Positions 19,274 to 28,185 of a DNA stretch of 64,000 nucleotides are shown one piece after another. How positions within the stretch are numbered: position 1 is the first letter of the stretch; each line of letters opens with the position of its first letter. Location of the stretch: the NCBI RefSeq assembly GCF_009674685.1, contig NZ_WKJI01000004.1, positions 156,427 to 220,426 on the forward strand. The letters are read 5' to 3'. The translations under genes and the position numbers were made by a program. A model generated the notes under the pieces. The model made no database searches and was not told where the DNA came from. It was given only the letters and a program-made list of their open reading frames with translations. The DNA is from Pedobacter puniceum. Lineage in GTDB: Bacteria > Bacteroidota > Bacteroidia > Sphingobacteriales > Sphingobacteriaceae.

Positions 19274-21496
19274 TTGGAAAATAATAACTTTACCACACAA
19301 GAAACCGCAAAAGATTTAGGTTTACGTCCCGAAGAGTTCGAAAAAATAAAAGAAATTTTAGGTAGAACGCCAAATTTTACAGAATTATCTATATTCTCTG
19401 TAATGTGGAGCGAGCACTGTTCTTACAAAAACTCTATCACTTGGTTAAAAACTTTACCTAAAGATGGTCCTAGAATGCTAGCCAAAGCTGGTGAAGAAAA
19501 CGCAGGAATGGTAGATCTTGGCGATGGTATAGCTTGTGTTTTTAAAATAGAATCTCATAATCACCCATCAGCATTAGAGCCTTATCAAGGTGCTGCAACT
19601 GGTGTGGGCGGTATTAACCGTGATATTTTTACGATGGGAGCAAGACCTATTGCTCAATTAAACTCATTGAGATTCGGTGATCCCAATCACCCTAAAACAC
19701 AATGGTTAATTAAAGGCGTTGTAAAAGGTATTGGTGACTACGGAAATGCCTTTGGTATTCCTACTGTAGGTGGTGAAGTGTTTTTTGATGAATGTTACCA
19801 TGTTAATCCACTAGTAAATGCCATGTCTGCTGGTATTGTAAAAGTAGGAGAAACAGTTTCAGCAACATCACACGGAGTAGGTAATCCGGTATATATTGTA
19901 GGTTCTGCAACGGGTAAAGACGGTATAAACGGAGCAGCTTTTGCTTCAAAAGATATTACTGAAGACTCCGTAAATGATTTGCCAGCAGTTCAGGTGGGAG
20001 ATCCTTTCCAAGAGAAGTTATTATTAGAAGCTTCATTAGAAGTGATAAAAACAGGTGCTGTAGTTGGTATGCAAGATATGGGTGCGGCAGGTATCATCTG
20101 TTCAAACTCAGAAATGTCTGCAAAAGGCGAGCATGGTATGCGTATAGATTTAGATAAAGTACCTACCCGTCAACAAAATATGCTTCCATTCGAGATTTTA
20201 TTATCAGAATCTCAAGAACGTATGCTTATTGTGGTAGAAAAAGGAAAAGAAGCTTTAGTAGAAGCTGTTTTTGAGAAATGGGATTTAAACTGCGCTATCA
20301 TAGGTGAAGTAACAGATACCAAACGACTACAATATTTCATGAATGGGGAGTTAGTTGCTGACGTTCCTGCCGATGATTTAGTTCTAGGCGGTGGTGCTCC
20401 GGTTTACCAACGAGAATATAAAGAGCCTGCTTATTATCAAGAATTCCAGAAATTTAATATCAATGATGTTAAAGAGCCAGAAGACTTAAAAGCTGTAGCT
20501 CAACATTTAACAAATCATCCAAATATTGCCTCAAAAAGATGGGTTACCAATCAGTATGATTCTATGGTTGGTACAGCTAATATGGTAACTAACAGACCAA
20601 GCGATGCTGCGGTAGTTTCTGTAAAAGATACCAATAAAGCAATTGTCCTTACGGTAGATTGTAATTCAAGATATGTAAATGCAGACCCTCAGAAGGGTTG
20701 TGCTATAGCTGTAGCAGAAGCTGCAAGAAATATTACTTGTGCTGGTGGAGAGCCTGTAGCTATCACCAACTGTCTTAACTTCGGTAATCCTTATGTGCCA
20801 GAAGTTTACTGGCAATTTGTAGGAGCTATTAAAGGTATGGGCGAAGCTTGTACCAAATTTGAAACTCCTGTAACCGGTGGTAATGTTTCTTTCTATAATC
20901 AATCATCAGATGAAGGTCCGGTTTTCCCAACACCAACCATTGGTATGTTAGGGGTTATGGATGATATCAATAACATGATGACGCTAGACTTTAAACAAGA
21001 AGGAGATTTAATCTACTTAGTGGGCGAATCTGTAAACGATATTGCATCATCACAGTATTTAGCATCTTATCATAAAATAGCAGCATCTCCTGCTCCGTAT
21101 TTTGATTTGGATAAAGAATATGAAACTCACCAAGTAATCAAACAATTAATCAGTAATAAGCTAATTCAATCTGCTCATGATGTTGCTGATGGCGGTTTAT
21201 ACATTGCCCTGTTGGAAGCTTCTATGCCAAATCAATTAGGTTTCAATATCAATTCCGATTCAGAAATTAGAAAAGATGCTTTCTTATTTGGTGAAGCTCA
21301 AGGACGTATTGTGGTAAGTGTTAAACCAGAAGAGCAGGAAGCTTTTGTAGAGTTTATGGCAACTACTGAAACAGAATTTAGCTTATTAGGTCATGTAACC
21401 GGAGGCTCATTATTGGTAGATGATGAAAATTTTGGTTATGTTCAAGATGCTAAATCAACATATGATAATGTGTTACACAATATCTTAGGAGAATAA
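19274..21496 (+). CDS. purL: phosphoribosylformylglycinamidine synthase, small-type PurL subunit
   Basis: This 740-residue PurL converts FGAR to FGAM using ATP and ammonia from glutamine. Its size is that of the Bacillus-type subunit, which works with separate PurQ and PurS; the large single-chain enzyme has ~1300 residues. Signatures are [35 protein letters not shown] and [13 protein letters not shown]. No ATG exists before the conserved core. TTG at 19274 is preferred because it gives [17 protein letters not shown], the usual start of this family, and because the earlier TTG sits in the promoter. purQ and purS are not in the window. Confidence 0.92.
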   Translation: MENNNFTTQETAKDLGLRPEEFEKIKEILGRTPNFTELSIFSVMWSEHCSYKNSITWLKTLPKDGPRMLAKAGEENAGMVDLGDGIACVFKIESHNHPSALEPYQGAATGVGGINRDIFTMGARPIAQLNSLRFGDPNHPKTQWLIKGVVKGIGDYGNAFGIPTVGGEVFFDECYHVNPLVNAMSAGIVKVGETVSATSHGVGNPVYIVGSATGKDGINGAAFASKDITEDSVNDLPAVQVGDPFQEKLLLEASLEVIKTGAVVGMQDMGAAGIICSNSEMSAKGEHGMRIDLDKVPTRQQNMLPFEILLSESQERMLIVVEKGKEALVEAVFEKWDLNCAIIGEVTDTKRLQYFMNGELVADVPADDLVLGGGAPVYQREYKEPAYYQEFQKFNINDVKEPEDLKAVAQHLTNHPNIASKRWVTNQYDSMVGTANMVTNRPSDAAVVSVKDTNKAIVLTVDCNSRYVNADPQKGCAIAVAEAARNITCAGGEPVAITNCLNFGNPYVPEVYWQFVGAIKGMGEACTKFETPVTGGNVSFYNQSSDEGPVFPTPTIGMLGVMDDINNMMTLDFKQEGDLIYLVGESVNDIASSQYLASYHKIAASPAPYFDLDKEYETHQVIKQLISNKLIQSAHDVADGGLYIALLEASMPNQLGFNINSDSEIRKDAFLFGEAQGRIVVSVKPEEQEAFVEFMATTETEFSLLGHVTGGSLLVDDENFGYVQDAKSTYDNVLHNILGE

Positions 21497-21516
21497 ATTT
21501 ATTATCCTATCAGAAT

Positions 21517-21556
21517 AAATGCTCTTTTAACGTTAAAGTTGAAAGAGCATTTTTTG
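21517..21556 (+). terminator. terminator after purL
   Basis: AAATGCTCTTT pairs with AAAGAGCATTT around a 14-base loop, followed by a T run. Confidence 0.82.
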
Positions 21557-21567
21557 TTTAGGATTTA

Positions 21568-21599
21568 TTGTTTTAGCAGTAAATCAAAACCTAAATTTG
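21568..21599 (+). promoter_or_regulatory. promoter of trmN6
   Basis: TTG at 21568-21570 and an exact -7 box TAAATTTG at 21592-21599 are separated by 21 bases. The ATG follows four bases later, so the message is probably leaderless. Confidence 0.6.
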
Positions 21600-21603
21600 T
21601 AAT

Positions 21604-22317
21604 ATGTCGGTATTTCATTTTAAAGAGTTTGTAGTTAATCAGGAAAATTGTCCTATGAAAATTAATACCGACGGGGTGTTGTTAGGTGCTTTATGCGATG
21701 TTCAAAAGGCTAAAAGTATTTGTGATATCGGAACCGGGACAGGGGTCATAGCATTAATGTTGGCGCAAAGAAATCACGAAAGTAAAATAGATGCTTTGGA
21801 TATTGATTATCGAGCTGTTGATACTGCAAGTATGAATTTTCAGAACTCTTTATTTCATGATCGTTTGTCAGCTCATCATCATAGCTTTATTGAGTTTTTT
21901 GAGATGCATCCAACAAAAAAGTACAATTTAATTGTTTCTAATCCACCTTTCTTTCTTAATGCATTAAAATCTCCACATCATCAAACTAATTTAGCTAAGC
22001 ATACAGATGAATCCTTTTTTATTGATTTGTTAAGAATAGCATCAACTCATTTGCATGAAAATGGTAGCTTAGAAATTATTGTTCCGTTAGAAATATCTTT
22101 ACTGTTACAGCACTTAGCAAACGATTATTATTTACATCTAGAAAGAAAAATAATTGTTAAATCTTTTCAAGATAAAGAAGCTTTTAGGCATATTTTAAAG
22201 TTTCAAAAAAATCCATCGGTAGAAGAGCAAACAGAGAATTTTATTATTTATGAAAAAGAAGGTGAACATTCTTTGCAATATAAAAGTGCGCTCAAAAACT
22301 TCTTTACCATCTTTTAG
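21604..22317 (+). CDS. trmN6: tRNA1(Val) (adenine37-N6)-methyltransferase
   Basis: This 237-residue class I SAM methyltransferase matches TrmN6/YfiC. The start FKEFVVNQENCPMKINTDGVLLGAL is a family hallmark. The SAM motif ICDIGTGTGVIALMLAQR is followed by the catalytic N-P-P-F motif at residues 113-116, as expected for N6-adenine methylation. The family modifies A37 of tRNA-Val in E. coli; the same role is inferred here. It is followed after eight bases by a phosphodiesterase gene and then fbp, probably in one transcript. Confidence 0.85.
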   Translation: MSVFHFKEFVVNQENCPMKINTDGVLLGALCDVQKAKSICDIGTGTGVIALMLAQRNHESKIDALDIDYRAVDTASMNFQNSLFHDRLSAHHHSFIEFFEMHPTKKYNLIVSNPPFFLNALKSPHHQTNLAKHTDESFFIDLLRIASTHLHENGSLEIIVPLEISLLLQHLANDYYLHLERKIIVKSFQDKEAFRHILKFQKNPSVEEQTENFIIYEKEGEHSLQYKSALKNFFTIF

Positions 22318-22325
22318 TATTTATT

Positions 22326-22820
22326 ATGGTTAAAATTGGATTATTATCAGATACACATAGTTATTTAGATGATGCTGTGTTTAAATATTTTGATAAATGC
22401 GATGAGATATGGCATGCCGGAGATTTTGGAACTTTGGAATTAGCTGATAAACTAGCCGCTTTTAAGCCTTTAAAAGGTGTTTATGGGAATATTGATGATT
22501 ATGCTGTAAGAGCAGTTTATCCAGAACATTTGAAATTTACTTGCGAAAAAGTTAATGTTTGGATGACACATATAGGCGGTTATCCAGATAGGTATAGTCC
22601 ATCTGTGAAAAAAGAAATTTACACTAAGCCGCCTCAATTATTTGTTTCTGGTCATTCACATATCTTAAAAGTAATGTTTGATAAAAAAATACAATGCTTG
22701 CATATTAACCCTGGTGCTGCCGGAAAAATAGGATGGCATAAGCAGAGAACTTTAATTAGATTTTGTATTTCCGAAGAAAAAATTCATACTTTAGACGTCG
22801 TCGAGCTAGGCGCAAGATAA
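22326..22820 (+). CDS. YfcE/MJ0936-family metallophosphodiesterase
   Basis: The 164-residue protein is a compact calcineurin-like phosphoesterase. The metal-binding motifs are visible in order: SDTH near residue 8, HAGD near 31, GNIDD near 56, TH near 81, GHSH near 103, and a final histidine in HINPG. YfcE-type enzymes hydrolyse phosphodiesters in vitro; the physiological substrate is not known. It lies between trmN6 and fbp with short gaps on both sides. Confidence 0.87.
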   Translation: MVKIGLLSDTHSYLDDAVFKYFDKCDEIWHAGDFGTLELADKLAAFKPLKGVYGNIDDYAVRAVYPEHLKFTCEKVNVWMTHIGGYPDRYSPSVKKEIYTKPPQLFVSGHSHILKVMFDKKIQCLHINPGAAGKIGWHKQRTLIRFCISEEKIHTLDVVELGAR

Positions 22821-22844
22821 TGTAAATTATACACTAAGGTATTT

Positions 22845-23855
22845 ATGAATGGAGTAACAACATTAGGGCAGTTTATTATACAAAAACAAGCAGATTTTCC
22901 TTACGCGAAAGGAGAACTTTCTCGTTTACTTAGAGATATTGGAATAGCAGCAAAAATTGTAAATAGAGAAATTAATAAAGCAGGTCTGGTAGATATATTG
23001 GGTGAATCTGGTGTTGTTAATGTACAAGGCGAAACACAGAAGAAATTAGATGTTTATGCAAATGAGCAATTTATTTCTGCTTTAAGTAGTGGCGGCGAGT
23101 GCTGTTTGGTAGCCTCAGAAGAGAATGAAGAAATCGTTTTACTCAATAAAGAAGTCTCTAAAAATGCTAAGTATGTTGTTGCAATAGATCCTTTAGATGG
23201 CTCATCTAATATTGATGTGAATGTTGCCGTAGGTACTACATTCTCTATATACAGAAGGAAAAGCAAAGAGGGGCCTGGTGTTTTAGAAGATATATTACAG
23301 AAAGGAACAGAGCAAGTTGCTGCGGGATACATTATTTATGGTTCATCAACCATGTTGGTTTACACTACTGGTAAGGGTGTAAATGGTTTTACACTTGACC
23401 CTTCTATAGGAGAATTCTGTCTGTCTCATCCAGATATGAAAATACCTGAAACTGGTTCTATTTATAGCATTAATGAGGGTAATTATGTTCATTTTCCGGA
23501 AGGGGTAAAAAAATATATTAAATATTGTCAGGTAGAAGATTCTGCAACTTCAAGACCATATACTTCAAGATATATAGGTTCTATGGTTGCTGATTTACAT
23601 AGAAATTTAATTAAAGGCGGGATTTATATTTATCCGTCTACTGCAAGTGCTCCTAACGGTAAGTTAAGATTGGTGTATGAATGTAATCCTTTAGCTTTTA
23701 TTATTGAACAAGCAGGAGGAAGAGCTACCAATGGTTATGAAAGAATTTTAGAAATGGAGGTTACCGAGATTCATCAACGGGCTTCTATTTTTATTGGATC
23801 AACAAAAATGGTTTTAGAAGCTGAAGAAATGATGCGTGAATATTCTCCTCTCTAA
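22845..23855 (+). CDS. fbp: fructose-1,6-bisphosphatase class I
   Basis: The 336-residue gluconeogenic enzyme hydrolyses fructose 1,6-bisphosphate to fructose 6-phosphate. The metal-binding signature [19 protein letters not shown] and the EECCLV-like early acidic region ([16 protein letters not shown]) are present. The C-terminal [23 protein letters not shown] is the class I substrate site. ATG at 22845 gives the expected start. It is the last gene of a likely three-gene transcript and converges with rnhA. tpiA, another central-carbon gene, lies 33 kb away. Confidence 0.94.
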   Translation: MNGVTTLGQFIIQKQADFPYAKGELSRLLRDIGIAAKIVNREINKAGLVDILGESGVVNVQGETQKKLDVYANEQFISALSSGGECCLVASEENEEIVLLNKEVSKNAKYVVAIDPLDGSSNIDVNVAVGTTFSIYRRKSKEGPGVLEDILQKGTEQVAAGYIIYGSSTMLVYTTGKGVNGFTLDPSIGEFCLSHPDMKIPETGSIYSINEGNYVHFPEGVKKYIKYCQVEDSATSRPYTSRYIGSMVADLHRNLIKGGIYIYPSTASAPNGKLRLVYECNPLAFIIEQAGGRATNGYERILEMEVTEIHQRASIFIGSTKMVLEAEEMMREYSPL

Positions 23856-23879
23856 AAGGTTCATTAAATTATGAATTTC

Positions 23880-23907
23880 AATAAGACCATTAAAAGATGG
23901 TCTTATT
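23880..23907. terminator. weak convergent hairpin fbp/rnhA
   Basis: AATAAGACCAT pairs with ATGGTCTTATT around a six-base loop. The rnhA stop codon lies at the edge of the stem and loop. The T tract is poor, so termination efficiency is uncertain. Confidence 0.5.
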
Positions 23908-24363
23908 GGTTTTATTCTCCATCTCAAATACACTATCTATTTTCAAATCCTTCCCTTTAGAAGCTAAAACAGCTAATTGGTCGCATCTTTCATTTTCTGG
24001 ATGTCCAGCATGACCTTTTACCCAAATAAATTTTACTTGATGAAGTTTGTATGTATTTAAAAATCTTAACCATAAATCTTTATTTTTTTTACCTACAAAA
24101 CCTTTATTAACCCATCCAAACACCCACTTTTTTTCTACGGCATCAATCACATATTTAGAGTCTGAGTATATGGTTATTTGCTGATTCAAGCTTTTTAAAG
24201 CTTCTAAACCAATACATACAGCCAATAATTCCATTCTATTGTTAGTAGTTAATCTAAAACCTTCTGCTAGCTCTTTATAGTGCTTGCCAGAACGCAAAAT
24301 AACTCCATATCCTCCAGGCCCTGGATTTCCGCTTGATGCACCGTCGGTAAATATTTCAATCAT
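23890..24363 (-). CDS. rnhA: ribonuclease HI
   Basis: The 157-residue enzyme degrades the RNA strand of RNA-DNA hybrids. All four carboxylates are visible: Asp7 in FTDGASSGNPG, Glu45 in NNRMELLAV, Asp68 in YSDSKYV and Asp128 in NERCDQLA. The accessory histidine is in KGHAGHPENE, and the basic handle region (KKWVFGWVNKGFVGKKNKDLW) is present. It stands alone; the C-terminus ends inside a hairpin shared with the convergent fbp gene. Confidence 0.95.
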   Translation of the reverse strand: MIEIFTDGASSGNPGPGGYGVILRSGKHYKELAEGFRLTTNNRMELLAVCIGLEALKSLNQQITIYSDSKYVIDAVEKKWVFGWVNKGFVGKKNKDLWLRFLNTYKLHQVKFIWVKGHAGHPENERCDQLAVLASKGKDLKIDSVFEMENKTNKTIF

Positions 24364-24462
24364 GTGGCTAAGATAAGCATTGCCTTTATAGCAATTTAAG
24401 TAAAATTTTATTAGCTAATAATCAATAGGTTAGTGGTTGTAAATAAAAAAAGCTTTTAAAAC

Positions 24463-24493
24463 TTGTAAGATGTACTTTTTTGTGCTAATTTTG
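24463..24493 (+). promoter_or_regulatory. promoter of tRNA-His
   Basis: TTG at 24463-24465, a 20-base spacer and an exact -7 box TAATTTTG at 24486-24493. The tRNA begins 17 bases further on. Confidence 0.65.
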
Positions 24494-24510
24494 CATCACT
24501 AAAATAAAAC

Positions 24511-24585
24511 GGTAGGTATAGCTCAGTTGGTTAGAGCATCAGATTGTGGTTCTGAGGGTCGTCGGTTCGAGCCCGATTACTTACC
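24511..24585 (+). tRNA. tRNA-His (anticodon GTG)
   Basis: A full cloverleaf is visible: acceptor GTAGGTA with TACTTAC (one G-U), D arm, anticodon stem TCAGA/TCTGA with loop TTGTGGT (anticodon GTG at 24546-24548), T arm GTCGG/CCGAT. The identity elements G-1 (24511) and C73 (24585) are both encoded. The 3' CCA is not encoded. Confidence 0.97.
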
Positions 24586-24587
24586 CT

Positions 24588-24621
24588 AAAAAAGGCTAGA
24601 ACGTAAGTTTTAGCCTTTTTT
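24588..24621 (+). terminator. terminator after tRNA-His
   Basis: AAAAAAGGCTA pairs with TAGCCTTTTTT around a 12-base loop, directly after the tRNA. Confidence 0.85.
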
Positions 24622-24660
24622 GTTATAATAGCCTTTAGTTCTAGAGAATTTGCTTAAAAT

Positions 24661-24691
24661 AAAAAAGCCCTCGCTATTTGCAAGGGCTTTT
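24661..24691 (-). terminator. terminator after small lipoprotein gene
   Basis: AAAAGCCCT and AGGGCTTTT form the stem, with a T-rich tail on the minus strand, 25 bases after the stop codon. Confidence 0.8.
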
Positions 24692-24715
24692 CTTAAAATC
24701 TTAAAAGATTTTTGC

Positions 24716-24907
24716 TTATTGAGCAGCAGCAGCAGTATCAACAGCAGCAGTATCAACAGCAGCAGTATCAACAGCAGCAGTATCAACAACTACAGAATCA
24801 GTAACAACTGAATCAGTTGCTTCTTCAGCTGGTTTGTTAGAGTTACAAGCAACTACTGATAAAGAGATAGCTAAAGCAAAAAATCCGAATTTTAATAAAT
24901 TTTTCAT
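24716..24907 (-). CDS. small repeat-bearing lipoprotein
   Basis: This 63-residue protein has a lipoprotein signal peptide (MKNLLKFGFFALAISLSVVAC). The lipobox SVVAC places the lipidated cysteine at position 21. The mature part is only ~42 residues and consists of Ser/Thr/Val/Asp/Ala-rich sequence with four VDTAA repeats ending in AAAAQ. Similar tiny Thr/Ala/Asp-rich lipoproteins are common in Bacteroidetes; function is unknown. The -7 box is at 24953-24960, giving a leader of about 40 bases, and a terminator follows, so it is a complete monocistronic gene. The repeat number could vary by slippage. Confidence 0.75.
   Translation of the reverse strand: MKNLLKFGFFALAISLSVVACNSNKPAEEATDSVVTDSVVVDTAAVDTAAVDTAAVDTAAAAQ
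24736..24795. repeat. 15-base tandem repeat inside the lipoprotein gene
   Basis: The unit TATCAACAGCAGCAG occurs three times exactly, with a fourth degenerate copy. In protein it encodes the VDTAA repeats. A 15-base unit keeps the frame when copy number changes. Confidence 0.9.
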
Positions 24908-24952
24908 GTTAATTTCTTTTTTTAATTTTTGATAATTTAATCGTTAATACTG

Positions 24953-24960
24953 CAAAGGTA
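24953..24960 (-). promoter_or_regulatory. -7 box of the small lipoprotein gene
   Basis: TACCTTTG on the minus strand, exact TAnnTTTG match, about 46 bases upstream of the ATG. No obvious -33 element. Confidence 0.55.
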
Positions 24961-25003
24961 AAAAGGTAACCCGATTTTTAAATATTTTTTTAATAAAAAA
25001 AGA

Positions 25004-25043
25004 AAAAACCTGCTAACTGCTAATAAATCAGGCTTTTTATTGC
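25004..25043 (-). terminator. orphan terminator-like hairpin
   Basis: AAAAACCTG and CAGGCTTTTT form a stem with one bulge around a 16-base loop. On the minus strand it is followed by a long T-rich tract. No gene on the minus strand ends just upstream of it. Confidence 0.4.
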
Positions 25044-25249
25044 GAAAATAATTTTTAAAAAAAAGTATTAAGTCTTTTGTTTTTGCAGATATTTAATATA
25101 AATGATGATAGAATCTTAGATTTTTAGATAGTTTATTAAAACTTATTACACTTTCAAAATTATAGTTGTGGTAGTTCTTTATATTTTAATTGGCTAAAAG
25201 TTTTTTTTTACCAACTTTGGGTTACAATTCCGTTTAAAGCGTATTAACA

Positions 25250-25828
25250 TTGAATAAAAAGATAAATCATTCGAAGCCAACAGATAGTGAAATTATTTTA
25301 GGTATTCTGAATAATTCATCTTCCATTTTAAAGCATTTGTATCTGGCTTATTTTCCCATGATACTACAACTTGTTATCAATAATAATGGTGATGAGGATG
25401 ATGCAAAAGATATTTACCAAGAAGCAATTATTGTATTGCATGGTAAAATAAAAAGTGGAGATTTTGAATTAAGTAGTAAACTAAAAACTTTTATATATTC
25501 TGTTTGCAGAAGATTATGGTTAAAGAAGTTAAGTCAGAAAAGTAGATTTAGCGGCGATATTAAAGATTATGAAGATTATATCCCTGTAGAACAGGAGATA
25601 GAACATCATCAAGAAAAAGATAAACAATTTACGATGATGCATTCCGCATTAAAAGATTTGGGAGAGCCGTGTAAAACTATTATTGAAGATTTTTATATAC
25701 ACAACCGTTCTATGCAAGAAATCTGCGAAAAATTTGGTTATACCAACGCAGATAATGCTAAAACGCAGAAGTATAAGTGTTTACAGCGATTGAAAAAAAT
25801 ATTTTTTAATCAAAAAATTGAAAAATGA
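25250..25828 (+). CDS. ECF-type RNA polymerase sigma factor
   Basis: The 192-residue protein has a sigma-70 region 2 at about 25-95 (LYLAYFPMILQLVINNNGDEDDAKDIYQEAIIVLHGKI, the DDAKDIYQEA core of region 2.2) and a region 4 helix-turn-helix at about 125-185 (LGEPCKTIIEDFYIHNRSMQEICEKFGYTNADNAKTQKYKCLQRLK). No earlier ATG is in frame and the next Met falls inside region 2, so the start is TTG at 25250. The stop overlaps the next start as ATGA, so sigma factor and downstream membrane protease are translationally coupled, the usual arrangement of a sigma factor and its anti-sigma factor. Confidence 0.88.
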   Translation: MNKKINHSKPTDSEIILGILNNSSSILKHLYLAYFPMILQLVINNNGDEDDAKDIYQEAIIVLHGKIKSGDFELSSKLKTFIYSVCRRLWLKKLSQKSRFSGDIKDYEDYIPVEQEIEHHQEKDKQFTMMHSALKDLGEPCKTIIEDFYIHNRSMQEICEKFGYTNADNAKTQKYKCLQRLKKIFFNQKIEK

Positions 25829-26922
25829 GTAGTGAGTTAGCATTGATTAAAAGAATTGAAGCATATCTCTATCAGGAAATGTCTGATGAAGAAATGATAC
25901 AATTTGAGCAAGAGAGAGCAGCAAACCCAGCTTTAGATAGTAAAGTTGTTGCCCACTTAGATTTCTTAAAATCATTAAAAAACTATGGTGAGGTTCAAGA
26001 TTTGAAATCATCAATGAAAAACTTCCATCAACAGTTAGATATAGTTGCTTTAAAAGAAGAATTACAAGAAAAGGAACCTGCCTTTGTGATATTCTTTAGA
26101 AAATATAAGAGAAATCTAGCAGTGGCTGCCTCTGTAGCTATTTTAGCTACTTTAATTACACTAATTTCTACAGGTCAATTTAGAAAGGCAAGCAACTCTT
26201 CTACTTACAATGCCTTGAAAAGAGATATGGAGTCTATCAAAAAGTCTCAAAATGCTCTGATAAGAAATATCAATTCTAAATCTCCTAACAAAGAAATAGC
26301 ACCCAGCCAGTTTGGTGGTACAGGTTTCGCACTATCATCAAATGGTTATTTGGTTACCAATTACCATGTTGTACAGGGGGCAGATTCTGTTTATATCCAA
26401 AATAATAAAGGCGAGTCTTTTAAGGTACAAACTATTTATATAGACCCTTCTTATGATATTGCAATTTTGCAAATTGTAGACCCTTTGTTTGAGTCATTAT
26501 CACCTTTGCCTTATACTTTTAAAAAGTCATCTTCAGATTTAGGTGAAGATGTTTATACTATTGGATATCCTAGAGATGAGGTAGTTTATGGAAAAGGTTA
26601 TTTAAGTGCGCAAACTGGTTTTGGTGGAGATTCTATTGCTTACCAAGTTTCTATACCAGTTAACCCTGGTAACTCTGGAGGCCCTTTAATGGATAATAGA
26701 GGAAACGTAATTGGTGTTATTAGTGGTAAACAAACTCAGGTTGATGGTGCTGCATTTGCCATAAAATCAGATTATTTGTTGAAAGCGATAGAAAATATAC
26801 CTCAGGATTCTTTGAAGAAAAAGCTTAAAATAAACTCTAAAAATAGCTTAGCATCATTTAACAGAACACAGCAAATTAAAAAGATGCAAGATTATATTTT
26901 TATGGTTAAGGTATATAATTAA
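25825..26922 (+). CDS. membrane-anchored HtrA-like serine protease fused to an anti-sigma-like N-terminus
   Basis: Three parts are seen in this 365-residue protein. Residues 1-96 are cytoplasmic and resemble the N-terminus of Bacteroidetes anti-sigma factors (EAYLYQEMSDEEMIQFEQ, then AANPALDSKV). Residues 97-116 form one membrane span. The rest is a periplasmic trypsin-like domain (~150-325) with the complete triad His181 in TNYHVV, Asp211 in SYDIAIL and Ser284 in NPGNSGGPL. There is no PDZ domain; the C-terminal ~40 residues are basic. The inferred role is a sensor that holds the ECF sigma factor and contains its own protease, where DegS and RseA are separate proteins in E. coli. The anti-sigma function is an inference; the protease assignment is firm. 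Confidence 0.82.
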   Translation: MSSELALIKRIEAYLYQEMSDEEMIQFEQERAANPALDSKVVAHLDFLKSLKNYGEVQDLKSSMKNFHQQLDIVALKEELQEKEPAFVIFFRKYKRNLAVAASVAILATLITLISTGQFRKASNSSTYNALKRDMESIKKSQNALIRNINSKSPNKEIAPSQFGGTGFALSSNGYLVTNYHVVQGADSVYIQNNKGESFKVQTIYIDPSYDIAILQIVDPLFESLSPLPYTFKKSSSDLGEDVYTIGYPRDEVVYGKGYLSAQTGFGGDSIAYQVSIPVNPGNSGGPLMDNRGNVIGVISGKQTQVDGAAFAIKSDYLLKAIENIPQDSLKKKLKINSKNSLASFNRTQQIKKMQDYIFMVKVYN

Positions 26923-26942
26923 GATTAACCTAATGATATATT

Positions 26943-26975
26943 AAAAAAGCTTCGATTTTTGTCGAAGCTTTTTTT
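26943..26975. terminator. bidirectional terminator, protease gene/nuoD
   Basis: AAAAAAGCTTCGA and TCGAAGCTTTTTT form a stem with a six-base loop between two converging genes. Confidence 0.9.
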
Positions 26976-26996
26976 GTTATCTAATTAATCCTCAAG

Positions 26997-28184
26997 CTAC
27001 CTATCAACTTCTCCAAGAACAATATCTATAGAACCAATAATAGCAACTAAATCTGCTATTAAAACACCTTTAGAAATCTCTGATATAACTGATAGGTTAT
27101 TAAAACTTGGACCTCTTGATTTTACCCTGAAAGGTTTGTCAGATTTACCATCGGCAATAAAATAGAAACCAATTTCTCCCTTAGGATTTTCTGCTCTGCA
27201 ATAAAAATCTTGTTGCTTTGGTACTACTTTTTTAGGTACTAAAGCTCTAGGGTCAAAATCTGGTGTGCGTTTATGTTCATGCTGTAATTTTATGGCACAT
27301 TGCTCAATAATTTTTAAAGACTCTGCAATTTCATCTATTCTAACTTTATAGCGGTTCCAGCAATCTCCTACAGTACCAATTTCTCCCTTAGCATAAGGTA
27401 TCTCGAAATCTAGTTCGGGATAAACAGAGTATTCATCCTCACGTCTTAAATCGTATTTTAAGCCCGAGCCACGCAGCATAGGACCAGAACATCCATAATT
27501 AATAGCAACATCCAAAGGTAAAACACCTACGTTTGCTGTTCTGGATATAAAGATTTGATTTTCTGTAAGTAGCTCATTCAGCTCCTTCATCTTAGGTTTG
27601 AAGTATTTTACAAATTCTACACAACGTTCTTCAAAGCCTACAGGAACATCGTAAAACAAACCGCCAATCCAAATATAATTATATAGCATTCTGGCACCAG
27701 AAGTCCACTCTAACATATTCATAATATGCTCGCGGTCTCTAAAACACCATAAAAACGGAGTAAAAGCACCAATATCAATACCATAAGTACCTATAGCAAT
27801 CAGGTGCGATGCAATACGGTTAAGTTCGCAAACTAGTACTCTAATGTATTCAACTCTTTTTGGTATTTTATCTTCAATCCCTAGCATCTTTTCCACACCC
27901 ATAACAAAAGCATGGTTATTGTTCATAGATGCCATATAATCCATCCTATCTGTAAAAGGAATAATCTGGCTGTAATTAAGCGCCTCAGCATGTTTTTCAA
28001 AACATCTGTGTAAATAGCCTAAATGTGGGATTACTTCTTTTACAACTTCTCCATCAGTAATTAATTCTAGACGTAAAACACCATGTGTACTAGGGTGTTG
28101 TGGTCCTAAATTAAGTACCATTTCTTCTGAAGAAACGCTATTAATTTTATGCTGATACCTTTCTAATGCTTCTGTATATTTCAA
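26997..28184 (-). CDS. nuoD: NADH-quinone oxidoreductase subunit D
   Basis: This 395-residue protein is the 49-kDa quinone-site subunit of the complex I peripheral arm. The signature [17 protein letters not shown], the HRCFEKHAE segment and the C-terminal LGEVDR end are typical. The start is TTG at 28184, one base after the nuoC stop; the next ATG would remove 21 residues just before the conserved core. It is the last gene of the pdxH-nuoC-nuoD unit and is followed by a bidirectional terminator. nuoE and later subunits are not encoded next to it. Confidence 0.93.
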   Translation of the reverse strand: MKYTEALERYQHKINSVSSEEMVLNLGPQHPSTHGVLRLELITDGEVVKEVIPHLGYLHRCFEKHAEALNYSQIIPFTDRMDYMASMNNNHAFVMGVEKMLGIEDKIPKRVEYIRVLVCELNRIASHLIAIGTYGIDIGAFTPFLWCFRDREHIMNMLEWTSGARMLYNYIWIGGLFYDVPVGFEERCVEFVKYFKPKMKELNELLTENQIFISRTANVGVLPLDVAINYGCSGPMLRGSGLKYDLRREDEYSVYPELDFEIPYAKGEIGTVGDCWNRYKVRIDEIAESLKIIEQCAIKLQHEHKRTPDFDPRALVPKKVVPKQQDFYCRAENPKGEIGFYFIADGKSDKPFRVKSRGPSFNNLSVISEISKGVLIADLVAIIGSIDIVLGEVDR

Positions 28185-28185
28185 C

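Larger units (their letters stand above)
24908..25249. other. 342-base intergenic region between lipoprotein and sigma factor genes
   Basis: It contains the lipoprotein -7 box at 24953-24960 (minus strand) and a terminator-like hairpin at 25004-25043. The part upstream of the sigma gene contains A/T tracts and a CAACTTTG sequence that only partly resembles a -7 box. No open reading frame worth calling was seen. Confidence 0.6.

Noticed and set aside
24721-24795. CRISPR-like repeats
   Set aside because: The 15-base units are adjacent without unique spacers and encode lipoprotein repeats.
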